The notes beneath the pieces are model-generated. The model was not told the origin of the DNA. It made no database searches and saw nothing but the letters and a program-made list of their open reading frames with translations. This document shows positions 57,624 to 64,000 of a DNA stretch of 64,000 bases, piece by piece; positions within the stretch are counted from its first letter, which is position 1; the number at the start of each line of letters is the position of its first letter. Origin of the DNA: Rahnella victoriana (GTDB lineage: Bacteria > Pseudomonadota > Gammaproteobacteria > Enterobacterales > Enterobacteriaceae); contig NZ_SJOJ01000002.1 of the NCBI RefSeq assembly GCF_004330295.1, forward strand, positions 1-64,000, given 5' to 3'. A program made the position numbers and the translations under genes.

Positions 57624-58898
57624 TTAACCGTTTTCAGTTTGCTTATGGAAAAGTTCCCTGAACACCGGATAAATATCTTCCTGTTCCCGGATATGCTGCA
57701 TAGCGAAATTATCGAATTTCTCCTGCAACACTTCGTATTCACGCCACAGCGTCTGGTGGGCGCGGCGGGTGATTTCGATATAGCTGTAATAACGTACCAT
57801 TGGCAGGATTTTCTGTGCCAGCAACTGGTGGCACAGAGGGGAGTCGTCAGCCCAGTTATCGCCATCAGAGGCCTGCGCGGCATAAATATTCCACTGCGCC
57901 GGGTCGTAGCGTTCCTGAATGACGTCATCCATCAGTTTCAGCGCGCTCGAAACGATGGTCCCGCCGGTTTCCTGCGAGTAGAAGAACTCCTGTTCATCCA
58001 CTTCTTTGGCCTGGGTATGGTGACGGATATAGACCACATCGACGTTTTTATACGTCCGGCTCAGGAACAGATAGAGCAGAATATAGAAACGTTTGGCCAT
58101 GTCTTTGGTTGCCTGATCCATTGAACCGGAGACATCCATCAGACAGAACATCACTGCCTGGCTCGAAGGCTCAGGGCGACGCTCATAGTTGCGGTAACGT
58201 AAATCAAACGTATCGATGAACGGCGTTTTGGCGATTTTTGCCCGCAACTCAGCAATCTCTTTACGCAGACGTTCTTCTTCCAGCAATTGTGCCGGTTCAC
58301 TGTGTTCGACCTCGGTCAGCGTCGATTCCAGTTCACGCAGCTCCCGTTTTTTACCCGCAGTCATCGCCGTGCGACGGGCCAGCGAGTTTTGCAAAGAGCG
58401 CACCACACTGATATTGGCCGGCACGCCGTTAGACGTGTAACCGGAGCGGTGGGTTTTAAATTCATTCAGCTGTTTATGCTGATTTTTACGCAGGTTAGGC
58501 AGCGCCAGATCTTCAAAAAGCAGATCGAGATATTCGTCTTTGGAGATCTGGAATGAAAATTCATCTTCGCCTTCACCGTCCTGGCTGGCATCGCCCTGAC
58601 CACTGCCGCCACCACCGCCCCCCTGCGGTCGTTCGATGCGGTCATTCTGTACAAAGTGGTCGTTGCCGGGGTGAACACGGTGGCGCAAGCCACCGCGACC
58701 CTGATGAAACATGGGCTCGTTGATATCAGCGTTGGGAATCGATACCGATTCCCCGCTGTCTACGTCGGTAACCGAACGCTTGTTGATGGCCTCGGCAATC
58801 GACTGTTTGATTTGCGACTTATAGCGGCGCAAAAAGCGCTGGCGGTTCACCGCGCTTTTATTTTTGCCATTCAGCCGACGGTCAATAAAATACGTCAT
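57624..58898 (-). CDS. yeaH: YeaH, VWA-like protein of the PrkA-SpoVR trio
   Basis: A 424-residue UPF0229 protein. A Gly-rich linker (about 90-100) precedes a region with the MIDAS-like motif MDVSGSMD, suggesting a von Willebrand A fold. It lies 34 bases after yeaG and is co-transcribed with it, acting with the kinase YeaG in sigma-S and nitrogen-starvation responses. The ATG at 58898 follows GGGGGA. Confidence 0.95.
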   Translation of the reverse strand: MTYFIDRRLNGKNKSAVNRQRFLRRYKSQIKQSIAEAINKRSVTDVDSGESVSIPNADINEPMFHQGRGGLRHRVHPGNDHFVQNDRIERPQGGGGGGSGQGDASQDGEGEDEFSFQISKDEYLDLLFEDLALPNLRKNQHKQLNEFKTHRSGYTSNGVPANISVVRSLQNSLARRTAMTAGKKRELRELESTLTEVEHSEPAQLLEEERLRKEIAELRAKIAKTPFIDTFDLRYRNYERRPEPSSQAVMFCLMDVSGSMDQATKDMAKRFYILLYLFLSRTYKNVDVVYIRHHTQAKEVDEQEFFYSQETGGTIVSSALKLMDDVIQERYDPAQWNIYAAQASDGDNWADDSPLCHQLLAQKILPMVRYYSYIEITRRAHQTLWREYEVLQEKFDNFAMQHIREQEDIYPVFRELFHKQTENG

Positions 58899-58932
58899 AT
58901 TTCCCCCAAACGACGTTGCCAACGATCTTCTG

Positions 58933-60867
58933 TTACGAGGATTTTCTTACGCGCAGGTACCATTCACACAGCAGGCGTACCTGTTTGCGTGTGTATCCTT
59001 TCTCCATCATTCTGTCGACAAAATCATCATGTTTTTTCTGTTCATCGGTCGACGTCTTGGCGTTAAACGAGATAACCGGCAGTAATTCCTCGGTATTTGA
59101 GAACATTTTTTTCTCAATCACCGTGCGTAGTTTCTCGTAACTGGTCCAGTTTGGATTGCGGCCGCTGTTATTGGCGCGAGCACGCAGCACGAAGTTGACG
59201 ATTTCGTTGCGGAAATCTTTTGGATTGCTGATCCCGGCCGGTTTTTCGATCTTTTCCAGCTCAGCATTCAGCGCTTCACGGTCAAACAACTGACCGGTAT
59301 CCGGGTCGCGGTATTCCTGATCCTGGATCCAGAAGTCAGCGTAGGTGACATAACGGTCGAAAATGTTTTGTCCGTATTCTGAATAGGATTCCAGATAAGC
59401 CGTCTGGATCTCTTTGCCGATGAACTCAGCGTATTTCGGGATCAGATAGCCTTTCAGGTGCTCCAGATATTTCTCAGCGATGTCCTGCGGGAACTGTTCG
59501 CGCTCGATCTGCTGTTCCAGCACATAGAACAGATGAACCGGGTTGGCGGCCACTTCGGCATGGTCAAAGTTAAACACGCGGGAGAGGATTTTAAACGCGA
59601 AACGCGTCGACAGCCCGTTCATGCCCTCATCCACGCCCGCATAATCGCGATATTCCTGGTAGGACTTGGCTTTCGGGTCGGTATCTTTCAGGCTTTCACC
59701 GTCATACACCCGCATTTTGGAATAGCTGCTGGAGTTTTCCGGCGTTTTCAGACGCGAGAGGATCGAGAAACGCGCGAGCGTTTCCAGCGTTCCCGGGGCG
59801 CATGGCGCATGAGAAAGCTCACTGTTGCTGAGCAGTTTGTCGTAGATTTTCATCTCTTCCGACACGCGCAGGCAGTAAGGCACTTTCACGATGTACACGC
59901 GGTCAAGGAAGGCTTCATTATTCTTATTGTTACGGAACGTCACCCACTCAGATTCGTTAGAGTGCGCCAGAATAATGCCGTTGAACGGCAGGGCGGAAAT
60001 ACCTTCGGTACCGTTATAGTTACCTTCCTGCGTCGCTGTCAGTAACGGGTGCAGTACTTTAATCGGGGCCTTGAACATCTCCACGAATTCCATCACGCCC
60101 TGGTTTGCACGGCACAGTGCACCGGAATATCCGTAGGCATCAGGATCGTTTTGCGCGTGGTTTTCCAGTTTACGGATATCCACTTTCCCGACCAGCGCTG
60201 AGATGTCCTGGTTGTTTTCATCGCCGGGTTCTGTTTTGGCGATGGCAATTTGTTCGAGGATCGACGGCCAGACTTTCACGACTTTGAACCTGGTGATGTC
60301 GCCACCGAATTCATGCAGACGTTTTGCCGCCCATGGCGACATGATGGTGCCGAGATAGCGCGGAGGAATGTTGTATTCTTTATCGAGAATATGCGCATCT
60401 TCCTGCGGGTTGAACAGGCACAGAGGATGATCGTTTACCGGGCTGCGTTCGCCGTTGGCGCTCAGCACATAAATCGGTACGCGTTGCATCAGGGATTTCA
60501 GCCGTTCGGCCAGAGATGATTTACCGCCGCCCACCGGGCCCAGTAAATAAAGGATTTGTTTCTTTTCTTCCAGACCCTGCGCGGCGTGTTTCAGGTAGGA
60601 GACAATCTGTTCGATAGCCTCTTCCATGCCGTAAAATTCTTCAAATGCAGGGTAACGTGCAACAACACGGTTCGAGAATAAACGCGACAGGCGTGGTTCA
60701 AGCGCGGTATCTACCATCACTGGTTCACCGATGGCCATCAACAGACGTTCCGCCGCATTGACATAAGCACTGCGATCTTGCCGTGCAATGGTAAGAAATT
60801 CCTGCAGTGTGAACTCTTCGTCCTTGGCAGCCTCATAGCGCTGGCGATAGTGGTCAAATATGTTCAT
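58933..60867 (-). CDS. yeaG: PrkA-type serine protein kinase YeaG
   Basis: A 644-residue protein with an N-terminal AAA+ domain (Walker [11 protein letters not shown] near 110) and a C-terminal kinase-related PrkA domain. The length is identical to E. coli YeaG. In E. coli yeaGH responds to nitrogen starvation through NtrC/sigma-54 and to sigma-S. No convincing sigma-54 -24/-12 site was found upstream here. Confidence 0.95.
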   Translation of the reverse strand: MNIFDHYRQRYEAAKDEEFTLQEFLTIARQDRSAYVNAAERLLMAIGEPVMVDTALEPRLSRLFSNRVVARYPAFEEFYGMEEAIEQIVSYLKHAAQGLEEKKQILYLLGPVGGGKSSLAERLKSLMQRVPIYVLSANGERSPVNDHPLCLFNPQEDAHILDKEYNIPPRYLGTIMSPWAAKRLHEFGGDITRFKVVKVWPSILEQIAIAKTEPGDENNQDISALVGKVDIRKLENHAQNDPDAYGYSGALCRANQGVMEFVEMFKAPIKVLHPLLTATQEGNYNGTEGISALPFNGIILAHSNESEWVTFRNNKNNEAFLDRVYIVKVPYCLRVSEEMKIYDKLLSNSELSHAPCAPGTLETLARFSILSRLKTPENSSSYSKMRVYDGESLKDTDPKAKSYQEYRDYAGVDEGMNGLSTRFAFKILSRVFNFDHAEVAANPVHLFYVLEQQIEREQFPQDIAEKYLEHLKGYLIPKYAEFIGKEIQTAYLESYSEYGQNIFDRYVTYADFWIQDQEYRDPDTGQLFDREALNAELEKIEKPAGISNPKDFRNEIVNFVLRARANNSGRNPNWTSYEKLRTVIEKKMFSNTEELLPVISFNAKTSTDEQKKHDDFVDRMMEKGYTRKQVRLLCEWYLRVRKSS

Positions 60868-61400
60868 ACGATGCCCGTCCTTCGTTATTTTACCCTTCGT
60901 CCCCGGAACCGCCGACTGGCTGCAATTCCAATGAGTTGGGTATAGCACAGGTTAATGAGAGCTTTTTTCAGCGCCCCCGGAAGAAAGATCTCCCACCTGA
61001 ATACAGCAACCCTTATGCCAACTTGCAGAACCCCTTCAAAGCCGACAGATGCGATGATTTGTTCACTGTCAGACCCGGTGGGATGGGCAACCGTTCAGGC
61101 TAAGTCTTTCATCTATTTATAAGCGTAGTTTGGCATTAAGAAAATTTCCTCTATGCGTTTGCGGTTTTTTAAGTCATATCAATGACTCAGTTATCAGGAA
61201 TGCTCTGAAAAGCCTTGCAGGACGTGCTTTGCAGAGCGGAAGTTGTTTCTTTAGTCATTTTTATTTCATATTTTGCAGTTAAATTGTGCGATCGACCCGG
61301 TTTTTCTGGATATGTCTTTTCATAGACCCAGATTTGCTAAGCGCGACGTTTACGGTTCATTTACACTAGCGGCGATTTTTTACTTAATGGAATTAAGACA
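60868..61400. other. 533-base gap between yeaG and mipA
   Basis: A divergent region for yeaG and mipA, AT-rich towards mipA. It contains a TTGCAG direct repeat (about 61215 and 61231). No gene or RNA family was recognised. Confidence 0.5.
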
Positions 61401-62150
61401 ATGAAAAAAATTACTCTTAAAACACTGTCCATCGTGGGCGCGGCAGTGATTTGCAGCCATGCTGCTGTTGCGGGAACCTGGCAGGTCGGTGGTTCCGCGC
61501 TGGTCGCCCCTGATCCGTACCGTGGCAATAACGACCACGTTTATCCCGTGCCGATCATCAATTACGACAATGATGACTTCTACTTCCACACCCTGATGGC
61601 GGGTTACTATTTGTGGAATGACGATGCGAACAAACTGAGCATCACCGCCAGCTATTTCCCGTTAACCTTCGACCCGAGTGACAGCGATGACAAGCGCATG
61701 AAGCGTCTGGACAAACGTCACTCCACCCTGATGGCGGGTCTGGCCTATTCTCATAACGCTGAGTGGGGTACGATTCGCGCCAGCTTTAACGCGGACACCC
61801 TTGATACCAGTAACGGTATGACCGCTGATCTGGGTTATCTGTATGCGATCAAAGGGTCTAACTGGGCCGTGGTACCAGGTTTTGGTGTGACCTGGTTCAG
61901 CTCGAATCTCAACGATTATTATTATGGCGTGACCAAAGACGAATCGCGTCGCAGTGGTTTCCACAGCTATTCTGCAGACGACAGTTTCAGCCCGTACGTT
62001 GAAGTTTCCGCGAAATACAATTTCACGCCTGCATGGCAGGGCTTCGTAACGGGCCGCTATCTGCGCCTCGGCAGTGAAGTGACTGACAGCCCGATCATCG
62101 AAAAAGACTGGACGGGTGTACTGTGGACAGGTGTTACCTACACCTTCTGA
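61401..62150 (+). CDS. mipA: MipA/OmpV family outer-membrane protein
   Basis: A 249-residue outer-membrane protein. A signal peptide ends near AAVA-G and the mature protein starts GTWQVGGSALVAPDPYRG. It ends in an aromatic VTYTF, typical of beta-barrels. In E. coli MipA is a scaffold linking MltA to PBP1B and is expressed next to yeaE and yeaG, as here. Confidence 0.9.
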   Translation: MKKITLKTLSIVGAAVICSHAAVAGTWQVGGSALVAPDPYRGNNDHVYPVPIINYDNDDFYFHTLMAGYYLWNDDANKLSITASYFPLTFDPSDSDDKRMKRLDKRHSTLMAGLAYSHNAEWGTIRASFNADTLDTSNGMTADLGYLYAIKGSNWAVVPGFGVTWFSSNLNDYYYGVTKDESRRSGFHSYSADDSFSPYVEVSAKYNFTPAWQGFVTGRYLRLGSEVTDSPIIEKDWTGVLWTGVTYTF

Positions 62151-62186
62151 TGCAATGCACCGTCAGAGTGAATGAGTTGCACATTA

Positions 62187-62206
62187 ATGGGGCGTTTCGC
62201 CCCATT
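62187..62206 (+). terminator. Likely terminator of mipA
   Basis: ATGGGGCG and CGCCCCAT flank TTT; only short T-rich sequence follows, so strength is moderate. Confidence 0.6.
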
Positions 62207-62260
62207 TGCACATTTATAGATCATCAGATATTGCAGTCATAACCCAACCGGAGGAAACAG

Positions 62261-63115
62261 ATGAAAGCGAACACCGTGCAATTCCCCGACGGCAGGACCG
62301 TACCCGCAATCGGACAAGGTACCTGGTATATGGGAGAGCGAAACAGTGACATTCGCTCTGAAGTGAAAGCCTTGCAGCAGGGGCTGGATGCCGGTATGAC
62401 CCTGATCGATACCGCAGAAATGTACGCCGATGGCGGCGCGGAAAGGGTGGTCGGAGAGGCCATCGCCGGACGTCGGGATGAGGTTTTTCTGGTATCAAAA
62501 GTGTACCCGCACCATGCCGGTGGCGCGAAAGCGATCGCCGCCTGTGAGCAAAGCCTGAAAAGATTACAGACAGATTGTATAGACCTGTACCTGTTGCACT
62601 GGCGTGGTTCGATTCCGTTACATGACACCGTGGCGGCGATGGAAAAATTGCAGCAGTCCGGCAAAATCCGTCGCTGGGGCGTGTCGAATCTCGATACTGA
62701 CGAGATGCAGGCGCTGTGGAAAATCCCCGGCGGCAATGAATGCATGACCAACCAGGTGTTGTATCACGCAGCGGCCCGTGGGATCGAATTCGACCTGCTG
62801 CCGTGGTGTGAAGAGCACAGCGTACCGGTGATGGCGTATTGTCCTCTCGCACAGGCAGGTAAGTTACGCCACGACGTGCTGACCGCACCGGTGATGCTGG
62901 ATATCGCCCAGGCACGCGGTGTCAGCAGTTCACAGATTGCGCTGGCCTGGGTAATACGCTCCGGTAACGTGATCGCCATTCCCAAAGCGGTACAGCCCCG
63001 GCATGTAAAAGATAATGCGGCGGCGCTGACGCTCAGCCTGACGGCAGATGAAATCGCACGCATTGATGCCGCGTTCCCGGCGCCACGCCATAAAATGCCG
63101 CTGGATATGGTCTGA
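62261..63115 (+). CDS. yeaE: Aldo-keto reductase YeaE
   Basis: A 284-residue NADPH-dependent AKR, reducing methylglyoxal in E. coli. The catalytic tetrad residues lie in LIDTAEMYADGGAE (Asp, Tyr), VFLVSKVYPHHAGG (Lys) and YLLHWRG (His). GGAGG precedes the ATG. The gene order mipA-yeaE-yeaD is that of E. coli. Confidence 0.94.
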   Translation: MKANTVQFPDGRTVPAIGQGTWYMGERNSDIRSEVKALQQGLDAGMTLIDTAEMYADGGAERVVGEAIAGRRDEVFLVSKVYPHHAGGAKAIAACEQSLKRLQTDCIDLYLLHWRGSIPLHDTVAAMEKLQQSGKIRRWGVSNLDTDEMQALWKIPGGNECMTNQVLYHAAARGIEFDLLPWCEEHSVPVMAYCPLAQAGKLRHDVLTAPVMLDIAQARGVSSSQIALAWVIRSGNVIAIPKAVQPRHVKDNAAALTLSLTADEIARIDAAFPAPRHKMPLDMV

Positions 63116-63149
63116 AGTCTCTCCGCTTCCTATCTGCCATCAGACGACA

Positions 63150-63173
63150 AAAAGGGGCCTTCCGGCCCCTTTG
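63150..63173. terminator. Bidirectional terminator between yeaE and yeaD
   Basis: AAAGGGGCC-TTCC-GGCCCCTTT stem-loop between convergent genes. Confidence 0.85.
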
Positions 63174-63189
63174 TCATGCGCGCTGCAAA

Positions 63190-64000
63190 CTACTTACGGA
63201 GGGAGAAAGTCACCGCCAGACGTGCAGGTGCTGCATGGGTAGACACATGTTTGTGGGAAACTTGTGCCGTTTCAACGCAGACCATGGTTTTGTAACCGTC
63301 GTCCGGCATATCCGCCATGCTGACTGACAGGGCAGAACCCGGGTTCCACGCAACCACGTCAGAATTGTTTTCATGTGCGACAACCAGCGTACGTTTCAGT
63401 ACCGGGTCAACGATTTCGCTGGTGGCCTGCGGCTGGGTGTAAATGCGGTCAGTTTGGCCGGTGAAGGTCAGATCACCCGTTTCCTGCTTGGCTTTTGCGC
63501 CATCGACTTTATCGATAAAGTTGTTGCCCAGACCTTTTATGCTGACATCCGCGATATCGCCAATGTTGAAATAAGTGTGAAGGGCGCTGTTGGCTTCGAA
63601 ATCACCGGTAGATTCCAGCTCAATATGGCAGGTTTCCCCCAGTGAAAAACGTGCGCTCAGCGTGAACTCATGTGGCCAGAGAGCCAGTGTTTCAGGAGAG
63701 CTTTTCAGCGTTAAGGTAAGAACGACGCCTTCGTCATTTTCTTTATGGTCAGTCAGTTCCCATGGAAGATTACGGGCGAAACCATGTGAAGGCTGACCCG
63801 CCGGACCGAACCACGGCCAGCAAATTGGAATGCCACCACGGATCGCGACGCCTTCTTTGAACGCACTGGCGCTGCTCATCCACAGCACAGGTTCTTCACC
63901 TTCAGGCTGCCATAACAACAGGTGCGCGCCTTGCAGGGCAATTGCGGCACGAACTTTCGGATGGGTGACAACGAGCACCGGCAGTTCGTCAATCTGACGC
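63190..64000 (-). CDS. yeaD: D-hexose-6-phosphate mutarotase YeaD, 5' end outside the window
   Basis: A galactose-mutarotase-like enzyme interconverting alpha and beta anomers of glucose-6-phosphate. Stretches FKEGVAIRGGIPICWPWFGP and ALHTYFNIGDIADVS match the family; the catalytic His and Glu are retained. An ATG at 63978 exists, but homology (RQIDELPVLVV) continues to the window edge and E. coli YeaD has about 294 residues, so the true start lies beyond position 64000. Confidence 0.92.
   Translation of the reverse strand, partial: RQIDELPVLVVTHPKVRAAIALQGAHLLLWQPEGEEPVLWMSSASAFKEGVAIRGGIPICWPWFGPAGQPSHGFARNLPWELTDHKENDEGVVLTLTLKSSPETLALWPHEFTLSARFSLGETCHIELESTGDFEANSALHTYFNIGDIADVSIKGLGNNFIDKVDGAKAKQETGDLTFTGQTDRIYTQPQATSEIVDPVLKRTLVVAHENNSDVVAWNPGSALSVSMADMPDDGYKTMVCVETAQVSHKHVSTHAAPARLAVTFSLRK

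Noticed and set aside
60868-61400. A sigma-54 promoter for yeaG
   Set aside because: GCACG and TGCA elements were found, but the spacing between GG and GC does not fit the -24/-12 consensus.

Overview
This is a chromosomal segment of a member of the Enterobacterales. Gene content and order (znuA/znuCB-mepM-lpxM, pykA-hexR-zwf-eda, yoaB-yoaA-tsaB-yeaY-fadD-rnd, minCDE-ycgL-ycgM-ycgN, dsbB-nhaB-fadR-ycgB-dadA-dadX, nadE, ydiY, yeaHG-mipA-yeaE-yeaD) follow Escherichia/Yersinia backbone blocks. The desferrioxamine-type siderophore cluster with a fused DfoC, an ERIC repeat and the zwf-eda pair without edd suggest Yersiniaceae (Rahnella, Ewingella, Rouxiella or Serratia-like). The genus is inference from memory; no search was run. 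No rRNA, tRNA, CRISPR array, transposase or prophage structural gene was seen.

Layout. 0-2.3 kb: FoxA-type ferrioxamine receptor behind a Fur box. 2.5-6 kb: O-methyltransferase, a split ChrA-type transporter, a LysR regulator and an ArsR-type regulator. 6-9 kb: a second EF-G gene outside the str operon, with a perfect inverted repeat upstream, then a chromosomal ccdAB toxin-antitoxin pair. 9-13 kb: wrbA, then an accessory island with a short trimeric autotransporter carrying a collagen-like stretch, a lipoprotein, a small protein and a small HTH protein. 13-19.4 kb: Na+/H+ antiporter, zinc uptake (znuABC with Zur box), mepM, lpxM. 19.4-26.3 kb: dfoJ-dfoA-dfoC plus an MdfA-type exporter, behind overlapping Fur boxes and a CRP site. 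26.6-32 kb: pykA, hexR, zwf, eda with two HexR-like sites. 32-44 kb: yoaB, yoaA, tsaB, yeaY, fadD, rnd, minCDE, ycgLMN and an MltB-family transglycosylase. 44-54 kb: IraP-like protein, AI-2E family permease, dsbB, nhaB, fadR, ycgB, dadAX. 54-64 kb: Bcr-type MFS, nadE, ydiY, yeaHG, mipA, yeaE and the 3' part of yeaD.

How the genes connect. Iron: dfoJAC would make a cadaverine-based hydroxamate siderophore, the MFS pump may export it, and FoxA would import the ferric form; all sit behind Fur-like boxes. Carbon: HexR sites lie between hexR and zwf, next to pykA and eda. Fatty acids: fadD has a FadR operator, and fadR itself has a FadR-like box upstream. Stress: ycgB (SpoVR), yeaH and yeaG (PrkA kinase) form a known functional trio.

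Most of the window is conserved backbone. The parts most worth a second look are the EF-G paralogue, whose sequence recalls betaproteobacterial EF-G and which faces an ArsR-type regulator across an inverted repeat; the adhesin-lipoprotein-HTH island with repeated TAGCGA-type motifs; the dfoC fusion with a possible internal start; and a proline-rich out-of-frame ORF at the end of yeaY.
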